Positions 32,758 through 43,545 of a stretch of 64,000 bases of DNA are shown in pieces. Position 1 is the first letter of the stretch. Every line of letters begins with the position of its first letter. Made by a program: the position numbers and the translations under genes. The notes beneath the pieces are model-generated. The model had not been told where the DNA came from. It searched no databases and saw only the letters and a list, made by a program, of their open reading frames with translations. Origin of the DNA: Varanus komodoensis (lineage: Eukaryota; Chordata; Lepidosauria; Squamata; Varanidae); assembly GCF_004798865.1 (NCBI RefSeq), contig NW_025336481.1:33392299-33456298 (forward strand). The letters run 5' to 3'.

Positions 32758-33894
32758 ATTCTATGGCCCGACAGAAAATATACCATTCTCTGAGATCATT
32801 TTAAAAGAGAATTATGCATAGACAAAGTGGCTTTCTCTGGCTGTGAGTCATAAAAGCTAAACTGAGCTGCTTTGCTCAGATGCAGTATTGCTCTGCAGTA
32901 CATACAGTGACAAGGAAAAAAAACCAGAAAGAGCAGGGATGCTGGGGATGTACAATTAAAAGAACATTTACAGTTGATTCAGACCTACGGGGAATACATG
33001 CAGCATGTAGGCAGCCCCAGAAGGGACTACAAAGGTGGAGTTTGTACAGGATGCTTTTATAACCTGACAGTTACATACACAGTTTGGGGAAGGGTGGATG
33101 ATCAGGTGGGGGAATCTCATAGGCAGTTTGCTAAAGACACATTGGGGTAAAACAATAAGGATTGAGACAATACAAAGAGAAGAACCTTCAAGAAAGGCAG
33201 CCATTAGCATATCCAAAGTGTGCTTCCAAAGGACAGGAGGTCTATTAGCATTTCTAAGACACATGTGGGAAGCAAGATTTGTAACATGGATTCCTGATCA
33301 GATCAGGAATCCCATCTTAAGTCTAAGGCTTTTCTTACACTGTCGGACTTTTAGCAGCCATACCAAGGGAAAGCTTTTGCTTGTTTTGTCCTGTCATTTT
33401 GTTTAGGGGACATACAGTGGGGAACAGATGTTACTCATTTGGAGCATCGTCCTGACCATGGCTGCTAATGTGGTTGTTTGTAAAATATGCTTCATTTAAG
33501 ATTCAAGGTGTGTTTCGTAATCCCGGCAGTATCACCTGACCTAGAGAGGCGGGCCTGTCATTAAGTATGCATAAACACACACATACATGCATGCTCACAT
33601 ATCAACAGCCCTTGTTGTTGCTGAACAAACAGAAATAACAGTTGAGCGTACAGTTGAACAAACTGAAATAAGCCAAAGCAGAATGCTTGGAAATTCCCAT
33701 GGGCTTGGGGAAATCAAAGTCTGGGTGGGCAGAGGAAGGGTTCATATTGTTAAAGAAGTAAATCCTCTGCACATATTTGCAAATCAAACTTGATGGAAAT
33801 CATCAGAAATCTAAGGAGAATTGCTGCCTAATGTGAGTAAAAGTAGATTTCCCCACTTCCCTCCACTTTGCATTCCAAAAGGTGTTTTATTTTG
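32758..33894. other. Non-coding sequence, no recognised element
   Basis: Frames 32968-33264 (minus) and 33098-33406 (plus) overlap on opposite strands with no domain. No repeat was recognised. Confidence 0.4.
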
Positions 33895-33965
33895 GATCGT
33901 TGTTGAATTTCTTGTATTGCTTAAAGTGCTTTGAGTACCAACTCTCAGTGGTAATGGGGATGTAA
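33895..33965 (+). repeat. LINE 3' terminus
   Basis: TTGTATTGCTTAAAGTGCTT followed by TGAGTACCAACTCTCAGTGG and TAATGGGGATGTAAGTGC resembles the 'aagtgctttgggtccccact...ggatataaat' end of reptile L2/CR1-group LINEs. The body is not readable. Confidence 0.4.
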
Positions 33966-34059
33966 GTGCAGAACTCTTTATTTTAAGAAATGCAGAGCTG
34001 TCACTGAAAATGATAACCTTTTACTAAGATTTTCCTGCCTCTTCCCTGCTCCTTCCTCA

Positions 34060-34500
34060 GTAGTTTATAATAAGTAGTTATTAGTTTCAATATTTATATC
34101 TTTCCTCATTCAAAATACAACTCTGAAATAACAATTTATATAAAAGGAATTACACCCAAAACAACAAAGAACAGCAGCAAATGCAGATAACCAGCTCCAA
34201 ATAACAGAATGCCACTTGGGAGCTTGTCTCAATTTGTCATCGTGGTGTGAAGAGAATACTCACATCACTAGACTTTTCATCCAGTCTAGCTGTAAAGCTG
34301 GGACACAGGTAATCTGTGTACCAAAGGTGCCAGATAAAGCAGTCTTAATGTCAACAAAGGACTAAACATGAACCTCCTGAACCAGGGAATTCCAAGATAT
34401 TGGTGCCACAACTGAGATGGCTCTGTCTTCCTACCTAGCATCCATGCCTAGCCAATCCACACACTGGACACCATTGCCTGCAGCTGGTGTGGGCTAGACA
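34060..34500 (-). repeat. L2-like LINE 3' region, minus strand, decayed
   Basis: TTTATAATAAGTAGTTATTA and CAATATTTATATCTTTCCTC look like a LINE tail read in reverse. Farther right GGGAATTCCAAGATATTGGT and GCCACAACTGAGATGGCTCT match the reverse of the L2 coding block around its conserved 'V-A-P-x-x-W-N-x-L-P' motif. No frame is continuous. Confidence 0.4.
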
Positions 34501-35589
34501 ATGCTCTGTATAAACCATGTGGCAGAAGTTGTTTACTATGTCATGGAGTGGGGTAAACATGACGTGGTGCTTCCATTTTTAGGACAGTCCCATGTATCTC
34601 AGAATATACACTCCACTTACATTCTTTTCACGGACAAAGACCACAACTGTTACACTTGGACGCAGCAGGAGACTTTGCTACAATGGTAGACCAGAAAATG
34701 GGGAAAACGCTCAAGCATGGAATTGGACAGATTTTGTAAAAGAAGAGGGTTTTAAGGCTCATGAGCAAATCTTGGTTTTTCAAGTTTTCCTAAAGGAATC
34801 TGAGTTTAAATTTGAATTAAAAATGTTGGCTTCTAAACTGTATTTCACACAGCTTCAGGAGAAGCTGACACACATTTGTGTACCCATTCCGTTTGAGAGT
34901 AGAGTTGAAGGCAATCCAGTTTCATATGTATCTAGTCTTGCCATTAGCAACAGATAGCAGTAAGACTAATGAAAGCTGGCAGCAGCAATCACGTTTTCAG
35001 GAAGATCTTTCCCCCAGCTTTTTATTTAATAAAATGTTGTAGAAACAGCTTTCTAGGCTGAATATTTATTATTTTTTGATGAACCCTTGCTGAAATGGGA
35101 ACTGCAAGTGTGACATAAATGGATTGATAAGTTGTCTACGGACATCACAGCAGATCTGTAACATCTTCTCAGCTCTTACTTTAAAAATTCCTCTCAGCCA
35201 GTGCACTGGCCCCGAATCGCTATGGCTGAAAATGCTGCAGCAAGAGAAGAGAAGTAAGTAGGGTTCCTTGGAGGACCAGCCACTCCCTAGTTGTTCACTC
35301 TGAGCTTTCTCCCAAAGTGAGAAATTTCATGGGGGTGCTTTCCAGTATGGCCACCTGCCTGTCCACCTAATCTCTTGCTTTGAGGAATTTCCTGAGAGGT
35401 TGGGGGGCAGGAGGAAGAAACCACCTTTCTTCACCTACTTGCTCATTTTCTCCTTCTGTGAAAGAGGAGGCAGAAGGAGAAAAACACCCAGACCAGAATG
35501 CCAGACTCCAAGAGGACTTTCACAGATTGTCCCCAGGTACCCTTCACAAGGCCTCACTTTAAGAAAGGACCCTTCAAAGAGTGGCACTG
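34501..35589. other. Non-coding sequence, no recognised element
   Basis: The frame 34592-34957 (121 codons) has no domain and no support. A start codon in good context followed by a splice-donor-like GTAAGTA occurs at 35222-35260 and is discussed as a finding. Nothing else was seen. Confidence 0.35.
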
Positions 35590-35872
35590 AGGCCTAGACT
35601 CCTCTCTGAAGATGTCTCATGGGGTGCATGCAATGGCTTTAGTCTTCCCATCTCAAGCAGTGAGGTCTCTTGTGCCACCACTGAAGAGAAGGCTGCCTTT
35701 GGCTATGAAGGTTATATATTATCTCCAGTCTCAGAAAGAGTCTGCCTCTGAGGGACTCTTGCAATTTACATGAGCAAGAGGTGGCTATTGGGCTCATGTC
35801 ATACCTGTGAGTTTCCCACAAGTATCTGGTCACAGCACTGGACTAAATAGGACTTTGCTCTAATCTAGAGGG
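35590..35872 (-). repeat. Dispersed sauropsid repeat ('ggatcagaccaaagg' family), minus strand
   Basis: The clear part is 35790-35870. CTGTGAGTTTCCCACAAGTA, TCTGGTCACAGCACTGGACT and AAATAGGACTTTGCTCTAAT correspond to the reverse of the family consensus, in which the repeat starts at the right end. The left half is decayed. It is related to the copy at 13036-13290. Confidence 0.55.
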
Positions 35873-37839
35873 ACTAATATCATGCTATTACATTCTTATG
35901 CTCACAGTCTCTGCAAGAACTGATCATAAACTCATGGCAAACCCTTCTGTTAAAATAAATTGCCACTTTACTGATATGATAGTTGGAATGGATGCATTTT
36001 CCCTCCTTACACATTTTGCATTTCGTAGAAGTTTTTTCCATATTAAAATAAGATATGTGCTTAAAGAGATCCTTCTGATTTGGGCTTTTAGTTTCTTTGG
36101 AATGAAATAATGTTGTAAATTTAGCCACCTTATCTGATAAATGTCTGAGAACAAAATGCAGAAAAATGCATTCAGCTGTAGTTTAGCAATTAACTACAAC
36201 AATAATATTGGTGGTAGTAGAAAGAAACCATGGAATGATTGTGAGAGGTTTCTGTCTATGCTGCTGTAATTTGAAACAAGAAGGCAAGGGAAGAAATATA
36301 CTCTTTATTACAAGTCACCCAGCACCCAGGATAGACACAATATTGAATGAATGTGCTATCCAATACTCTTCCAGAGTTTCATCTTTTATCACCATCACAT
36401 GCTGGTGATAAATGAAGTTATTCTGTTTTGGCTTCATGATGGGAGTGGGGTTGCATCTTCCAGCAGTGAGACCTTTGGCCATTTTTTTAATTCAACACAG
36501 ACCTTGGATTCACCATCCCTAACCAGGGTTTCAACTCACATACTTTCCTGGACTTCTCCCTGCTGGCCCCAAATGGGCCTCAGCTCTGTTCTGGAGGGTT
36601 CTTCAACCTTCCAAAGCAAATCTGGAGACGAGCACTGTGAGGCTGTGGGATGGAAGAAACATCTGTTTACCAGCGGTTTCCTTCCACTAGTGGAATTACA
36701 GCACTGGTCAGATCCCATATAAAACACCCTGAAGCAGGATGTTGTCCTCGCAAATTATTCTTGGATTTCTAGTGAGAAATTGCACAGAAAGCTGAATGCA
36801 TTTTTTTTTCCTGTGTCAAGGCCCTTATTAATCCACCCCATATCACAACTTGGAAAATACCATTATATACACTCTTATGAAAACCTCAGGTAGACACATA
36901 CACACATTCCCTAAAGGTCGCTACCCCCCATGCAGGAATCGAGTCACTCAGTTATGCATTATGCTAAAAAGGATGAAGTTCTATTGCTAAATTACAAACG
37001 AAGGCATCACTGGTTCCAAAAACTATTAATGTAGGTGCCCTTTAAAAACTGAAATACAGATCTATTTAACAAAAATGATATTACTATTTAAATCAGGCTC
37101 TTTATCAGAGTATTTGAGGGTAGCCAATGTAACATCAGTTGGGATAAAAGATAATAGATTTAGCTGAACAACATGGTAGAGTTGATCTTTGTTTCACAGC
37201 ACTCTGAATGCCCTTTATCCTTTAAAGAAAAGTGTGTGTGTGCAGGGGGCAGTGAATCACCCAACAATCTGTCTCATGGGGTCAGGGGATGAAAATGACC
37301 CTTGGATCTCTCAAAATTGCCCACCTCAATATATATGTTACGTGGTACACAGTGCCATATATTGTCTTAACAGAAGCACAGGTGAGCAAATGTTTTAAGA
37401 GATGGGTGATGCTTTGGGTTCCATGAAACTTTCTTTGTTGTGAATGCCAGGGAAAAATAGCATATCCAGTTATCTTGCTTCGTTCCCTCACTTTTTTCTT
37501 GCTGCTGTCATAGGTGGCAGCAACACTATCCAACACTGTAAACACAAACAAATAAACAGACAGAAAATAGAATCTGTCACATACCATCATTTTCAAGCTG
37601 TCCAGCAGGCAGGAAAACCCAGCGGTTTATTGACCTCATGGTGAACAGCCGCATATGAATTGTAGTTTGCCTGGATAGGTCACAAGTGGTATTGGTAGGG
37701 GTATGACATGTCCTCTTTCACAGAAGACAGTCTTCTGTTTGAAGGGGTACCAAAGAATCATCCTCTAACTGATTATGTCTTCTGTTTCTAACACTGTCCA
37801 GTCTAAAAATTAACAATTATTATCTATCAACAGTTAGAG
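35873..37839. other. Non-coding sequence, no recognised element
   Basis: Frames such as 35880-36128, 36351-36722 and 37282-37596 show no domain. No SINE head or LINE protein was found. Old repeats may be hidden. Confidence 0.4.
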
Positions 37840-38045
37840 CTTGCACAGGAAACTGAAAAATGCAGAAAGTTCATATGCTTACAGTGAACATCCCAATTTT
37901 GAGGGATGTTCTGTACTGTTTTCCTATTTCAAGTATAGTAATTTCTGCATTTGCATTTCTCACATAAATCCACATGTGCATGCTTTTTTCAAAAACCCGT
38001 TTTCTTGCAAACATTGTTTGGCCTTTGTGTGTGTGAGGTATTTCT
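37840..38045. repeat. Possible MITE-like AT-rich repeat
   Basis: TTTTGAGGGATGTTCTG, TTTGCATTTCTCACATAAAT and ATGTGCATGCTTTTTTCAAA share words with the elements at 6.1, 40.2 and 47.5 kb. Ends are not defined. Confidence 0.25.
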
Positions 38046-38199
38046 TCATTTCAACAATAAGTGGCTATTTGTAGTAACAGTAATCAGTTTGTTCCCACCA
38101 TTAAACAACTGATTTTTCTGTTTCCCAGTATATTCAGGTGCCATGGAGATGAATGTGCTGTAGATGGTGAAGAAAATCATGCCTAGATAGCAAAACCAA

Positions 38200-38650
38200 A
38201 TGGAAAGCAATTATTTCAAACCGCACTTTAAAGCAGTTTGGGGCATTCTTCTTTAATAAGGCAATTAGCCCTGGTTAGGAGTTGCTCAATTAGCTCATGG
38301 TTGAGTTCTTTAGCAGGCCTTTAAAACAAGGGCAGATACCAGCCGCTTCTCTTCTGCTAAGTGACATATTTTAAGCCTCGCTATAAGCCATTATGGGGGC
38401 TGAGCTCATCCCGTTCCTCACAGTAAATTCACAGTAATTAACCACATCCGAGAGGCACAAGTGCATATTCAGATGTTGGTGCGTCTTTTGTGCCCTAATT
38501 CAATAAAACGCAGAGCTCTGGTTGTGAAGGATTTTGAAAAGGACTACCCCCACCATTCCCCATCTGTTACCACGGATAAATAGGGGATTACAAGTTAGGC
38601 AGCCTATTAAGACTGTATTGTCTCCCACTAATCCTGTGGGTTTTCAAAAA
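38200..38650. promoter_or_regulatory. Candidate conserved non-coding element (inference)
   Basis: Non-repetitive block with balanced composition and clustered homeodomain-type words: GGCAATTAGCCCTGG (38261), CTCAATTAGCTCATGG (38286) and CACAGTAATTAACCAC (38431), plus TTCAATAAAACGC (38499) and AGGGGATTACAAG (38582). There is no retroposon texture here, whereas both flanks carry repeats, which is what a constrained enhancer looks like. No gene in the window can be assigned as a target. The call rests on texture only. Confidence 0.35.
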
Positions 38651-38849
38651 GCTTAGAGGTTACATATAATTGGGTTTCCAATGAACTTGGCCACCACATA
38701 AACCTGAACTGCTACGGCTGGCTGTGTTCCCCTTTATCTCTATCAAATGGAGGTGGATGCACACTCTATCTTCAGTTCTTAGGCTGTGGAAAGCAGGTGA
38801 ATTCTAGTGGTTTTGTGTGCATTGCTCACTATGACAGGGAATACATACA

Positions 38850-39780
38850 TCTGCGTCCATGAAAGTCATACAGGGATTTGGAATGAGGTGCTATCAGTTC
38901 AATGATGACACTCAATGCCATTGCTCTTTGCCACTCTCTGTGAAGGTGCTGGACAGATGCCTAGATTCATAGTGAGCTGGAAGAAGGCAAGAAATAGAAA
39001 CTGAATTGTGGTAAGATGGAGCTACTGGATGTGGATGGTTCTTGGAACCATACCACTGGTGTCTGACCTGGTTTTGGATAGGGTTGCAGATGTATAGATC
39101 TGCAACCTGGAGGTGATCCTCTTAGATTCATTGTTTCCTTCATTGTTAGAGGCCAACATAATCTCCATCCACTTTATCAATTCTGGTTCCTTTTGGACAG
39201 AAGTAGCATGCCTATGGTGATCTATGCTCTGGAAGTTTCTGCCTCAATTACTACAATATGTCATTTCTGACATTCCCTTGAAAATGACTTGGAAGGATGC
39301 AACTTTGATTAGGATTGCCAGCTTTGAGACTATCAGACACATTTTAGAAGTATTTAACTGGCTCCAGTTTGCTTCTAGGCTGCATTCAAGGTGCTGCTGC
39401 TGCTGTTGTTTTTACTTTCAGGTTCGAAGTGGCTTGATACCTGAGTACCTGAAGAAAAGCCACTTCTCATATCAATTTGTCTGTGCTTTAAGAATTTCTG
39501 CCAAGGTACTTCTCCAGGTGTCTCCTTGATCAGAGAAGGATGCTACCCAAGAATGAAGTAGAGAGGTTTCTTAGAATTGGCATCCCTGTTGCACACTATC
39601 CTCTCCAAAAGGCTTTTCATCACTGGTTAAAACATTCTTATTCACCCAGACATTTTAATCAGTTGTAACATTTTAATTGTTATGTATTTTAATCGTTCTG
39701 TTACTGAATCTGCAGGGGAATTTCATTTCATTTTATACCATCCTAAAATCCTAAAGAGGATGAAGGGAAATATTTCATTT
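38850..39780 (+). mobile_element. L2 LINE, reverse-transcriptase core to 3' UTR
   Basis: At about 38860-38915 the plus strand reads MKVIQGFGMRCYQFNDDTQ, matching the L2 RT motif (x-x-L-G-V-x-x-x-Q-Y-A-D-D-T-Q) with N in place of A before the catalytic DD. The thumb region follows as CSLPLSVKVLDRCLD (38920-38960). Near 39350-39500 the C-terminal block reads NWLQFASRLHSR then GLIPEYLKKSHFSYQ. The T-rich 3' UTR follows at 39640-39720 (TTTTAATTGTTATGTATTTT). Several frame changes interrupt the protein, and a CTG run (39390-39408) has expanded inside it. About 930 bp is recognisable. Confidence 0.75.
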
Positions 39781-39789
39781 AAATTACCC

Positions 39790-40237
39790 AATAGTTAAAG
39801 CATTCTGAACAGTTTGCAAAGATTAAAAGTGATTAAAATACACAATATGTAGTTCCAAACTATTTACATACAAAGATAAAGCAAGCAGCATGCCTAGGAT
39901 ACATATATCCCTAAGCCATTTTTTACAAATCAACAAGATGAAAAAGCCAGGACCTGAGTAAAACCTCATTGTAAGCTGCCAAATGCCTAAGAAAAAAGTC
40001 TGAATCTGGTGCTGAAAATAGAACAATATTGGTGCCTCTTCTAGGAAATTGTTCCCTAAATGGGGGCCACCTCCAAGAAGGCTCCACCCTTTTGTTGCGG
40101 CCTTCTGAGCCTTTCTCAGAGGAGACAAATGGAGGAGGAACTTTGATGGTGAACTCGGTGTATGGATAGATTTGTGTTAGGAGAAGCACCCCATCAGGTA
40201 TTTTAAAATATGATATACAAATGAAGCCTGCGTTCAT
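39790..40237 (-). mobile_element. L2-like LINE, ORF2 end and 3' UTR, minus strand
   Basis: Minus-strand frames (40128-39823 and 40237-39923) carry FVSSEKGSEGRNKRVEPSWR, corresponding to the L2 'R-A-F-S-V-V-A-P-x-L-W-N' block out of frame, then DSDFFLRHLAA for 'x-L-K-T-F-L-F-R'. On plus the same block is seen as GTTCCCTAAATGGGGGCCAC and CCTTCTGAGCCTTTCTCAGA. It lies tail to tail with the preceding L2 copy, with about 10 bp between them. Confidence 0.6.
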
Positions 40238-40239
40238 TC

Positions 40240-40630
40240 AAACATTCCAAAACTCACCTCGAAGCTCTATCCTTTTCCTTTACTTGATCATGAACTTTAT
40301 ATTTTCTTTTTTGTGTGGAAATTCAGGAGTATGTTTATGGGTGTTTTCCCGGATTCATATAAGTCAATTGTGCACATCTTTGAAATACATGGATTCTTTT
40401 CCCATTGATTAAAGTATGTTTGTTCACATGTTTCAAATGAATGAATTTTTCATCCATGTTTCTCATGTGTAAACACTGTCAAAAATATTTGTGTGGGGTT
40501 GGGGGCTACAAATTACACTGTAAGGTTGCAAATGTACAGGTTTTAACTGCAGATCCAGGTCATTGTTTGGCTTAGCAGCTGTGAACTGGCTAAATCCCGA
40601 TCAAAATGGAATGAATTTCCTACATCCCTA
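40240..40630. repeat. MITE related to the 47.5 kb element
   Basis: The core GAAATACATGGATTC ... GATTAAAGTATGTTTG ... CACATGTTTCAAATGAATGA aligns block by block with the element at 47455-47805. The right end is GAATTTCCTACATCCCTA, the inverse of the TAGGGAT-type end of its relatives. The left end looks cut where it meets the L2 fragment. No coding capacity. Confidence 0.6.
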
Positions 40631-41504
40631 AGATAAACCCACATATACACAAACACATACACATGGAAGGAATCAGCTACTAAACCAGCGTGATTATTTT
40701 TCTTCTTGGTTTCTATGGTTACATAATTAGGTCTAGATACAAACCATTATTTCTACTTTTCAAATCCTTAGGTAAACACAGGCCTTAGGTAAATCAAAGG
40801 ATTGCACATGTTAGGAGCTTCATAACAGTGCAAGAGCAAATCCTACTAAAATCACTAAAAATTCATGTCAATATTTAAATGCCAAAGTATTGAGTTTTTC
40901 TCAGATGACCCAAATGAAAGGAGGGGGAAGCATTTCCAGATATACTGTTATTTGAGAGTTATTGGGCGCACTGTGAGTGTGAGTTTAAGGCAATTTATAT
41001 GTGCATTGTCTGTAGAGAGCTTGCATGTGAGATGTATTCTGGCACCAGCTGGGCAGTGGTTTATCCTAGCTGCATGGAGCTTGTGTTTCTTCATATTAAA
41101 AACAGAACCTCAAATGAAAAACCTGGAATTCATTTTGTGGAGTTTAATTCCCTTTCTTTAGGACTTGGCTGAAAGGCCATTTCACCTCTCTATCTACTAC
41201 AAGAGGTCATTGGATGTAATCCTGTTCATGTGAAAGCAGACTTAATTCTAGCTGAAAACATTGTAAATTAAGCTTACCTGCACTCTGGCTTGTACACCAG
41301 GTATGTCTTTTCCCTTGATTGGTCACGTCTACATGGCTCCACACAGGTATACACATCTAGTGGGATGATGATGACAATAATGAAGGTGGCGTTCTCTCTT
41401 GCAAATTCATTATGATGGCTTTGAGAGGAAGTATAACCTGATGAAGATACTGATGATGAAGTGGTCTGAGCACTTCTCTATAGAACAGATCACTACATAA
41501 GTGC
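40631..41504. other. Non-coding sequence, no recognised element
   Basis: The frame 40865-41161 (98 codons) has no domain. No repeat termini were recognised. Confidence 0.4.
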
Positions 41505-41610
41505 TAGGAGAGCTATTGAGTTGTACCCAGACTTAGTTATGCTTAGAGTAGACCTGCTGAAGTTAGTAAGAGCTGGGTTGATTCCAACAGAATCAACTGG
41601 ATAATATTCG
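41505..41610. repeat. Short dispersed repeat, 'agtaagtcccattg' family
   Basis: GAGTTGTACCCAGACTTAGT, GCTTAGAGTAGACCTGCTGA and AGTTAGTAAGAGCTGGGTTG match the middle and right of the family. It is diverged. Confidence 0.35.
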
Positions 41611-41929
41611 ATACTGCCACTGCATGCTCACTCAGTCGGTTACACACGCAGGATTCAACACTCACACTGTAGAAACTCACATAGCAATCCTAGAAAGAAG
41701 TTGAAATGCTTGCTTCCAGCAGGCTTTGTGAGGCCCTTTGCAAGCTTTGCTGACCTGCTCTGTTCTGGAAACTGTTTCTGCTCATTTCTGGTTGCTTTTT
41801 CAACGGCTTTCTCACTGCTGTACAAGCAATGAGACCTTTGGATACTGCCCAAAGGGGCTACTCTAAGCCTGACTAAGTCTGCCTTCAACCCATTATTTGT
41901 TGCAAGAGACTCTCAAGGGATACAATGCT
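41611..41929. other. Non-coding sequence, no recognised element
   Basis: A 77-codon minus frame (41655-41888) shows no domain. Confidence 0.4.
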
Positions 41930-42420
41930 AATGATAAACAAAGCACAGGCCTCTGCAACTGATAATGTGCTGGTTTTATTGGGGATTATGAATTTGTAAA
42001 AAAGAACGAGGAAAAGCAATTTTTTCCAGGCATAGACTAATTAGTATGGGTAAGCATAATCTCCTGGAAAAGCCTCGCTGAGGCAAGTTAGTTGCTAGCA
42101 GCCATGGTGCATGTAATTAGTCATTTCACATTCCTGAAAAGAAATTTTACAAAGTGGAGATATAAAAGATTAGCATTCAATGCATTGCCCTTTTGGTTAG
42201 AGGAAGAACACAAAGGTTAGTGTGTGTCCAAAGTATTATTTTATGCTCATTCCCTTTCTTCTCCATGAAGAAAGAATCAGGAATACATGAGATGGAAGTA
42301 GACACTGCATTAAACAAATGCCTTTTTTCAAATATAATCAATCTCACAGGGGCCATTAAATCTCTGCTCAATCAATTGACCATGAAGGGCATGTGTGAAC
42401 TCTGAACAGTTTGATAACTA
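41930..42420. promoter_or_regulatory. Candidate conserved non-coding element (inference)
   Basis: Non-repetitive block rich in homeodomain and related words: AGACTAATTAGTATGG (42026), GGTAAGCATAATCTCC (42048), GCATGTAATTAGTCATTT (42108) and GAGATATAAAAGATTAGC (42157), then AATATAATCAATCTCAC (42331). It has the texture of a developmental enhancer. Frames on both strands (42177-42405) overlap and do not suggest coding. No target gene is visible. Confidence 0.3.
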
Positions 42421-43429
42421 TTCTGACATTAAATCCTGGTTCTTTAATTTGTGTTGTGATAGAAAAAATACCAGAGAGCCATAGTGCCTTTCATTTGAAT
42501 ATCTCCTAAGGTATAAATTTGGCTCCAGCTAACTCAATTAAGGGAAAACATCTCAGTAAACAAATAGATACCTTCCAAGTTGATTTAGGGAATCCTTTAT
42601 ACAAAAGAAATGATGTACTGCCAATGACCAAGAAAAGGTTCCCTTTGTTTTCAATGATATGCCTTTGGACCACAGATTTCAAATTACCTATAATCTACTA
42701 ATAAGTTGCTTAATGAGTAAATAAACTCTGAAACAACTCAACGTTTGGAATTATTTAGGTAAATGAAATTCCCTGACACAAATTAGCTCAGGTCTGTATT
42801 TATATCACAGCGGACAACATATTCTCATGGTCCATTGCCCTGTTTTCTATTGGGCAAAACCGGCTTCTGATCCTCAGATAGCAACTCTAAAATGATTGCA
42901 GGGTGCATATTGCCATTGCTTAGTGGCAGCCTATGCATCTTTTTCTATGAATAGGTAACATACCCTCACCACATGCTCTGGAACATGCTATTCCTTCTTC
43001 AGAGTGTACTGCAAACAAGGATTTGGGGAAGGGCTGGGAAAACATGATCACACAAATGCTTTGAATGGACAAAATCCTTGGTTCAATAGTAGGCATTGCT
43101 AATTAAAAGGTCTTCATTGGTAGAGAATCTGAAGAGCCCATGCCAAACAGAGAAGATTAGGGAATTGTGAAAATTTTGTTTCAGTCTCTTTTTGATGAGA
43201 ATTTCCAGAAATGCACAAATTTCCATTTAGAATGAAAGGAACTTTTCAACAGTCACTCCCCATTGAAGGAGGCCAGGTTTGCTCCCTCTCTGTTGTCTTA
43301 CCATTGATTGGCAAAGACAGCTTTATTCGAATAGGCCTTTGGTATGTAAATAGCTCTGTTGAGCTGGATGCTCTTTTTACTCTGCTATTGCTGTGTGTTT
43401 AATTGTGTCTCAGTGTATTCACGTATTGT
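42421..43429. other. Non-coding sequence, no recognised element
   Basis: AT-rich, with short frames only. The stretch 42480-42800 is repeat-free and could extend the candidate regulatory block. Confidence 0.4.
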
Positions 43430-43545
43430 TATTATGAGGCTTAGTTAGAGCTTATAAGCCACTTTGAGTGCAATTTCTGGTAGAAAGGTTCAGTAAAATC
43501 AACTCAAACTTGATAAATCAAACTCAATAAATCAGCTCAAAAGCA
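43430..43545 (+). repeat. LINE 3' terminus with decayed tail
   Basis: TATAAGCCACTTTGAGTGCA and GGTAGAAAGGTTCAGTAAAA follow the 'gtaaaccgccttgagtgcattctctgcagaaaggcggtataaaa' LINE end. The tail has become a decayed repeat of AACTCAATAAATC-like units to 43545. Confidence 0.5.

Noticed and set aside
34592-34957. 121-codon plus-strand frame
   Set aside because: No recognisable domain, no exon signals and ordinary AT-rich composition.
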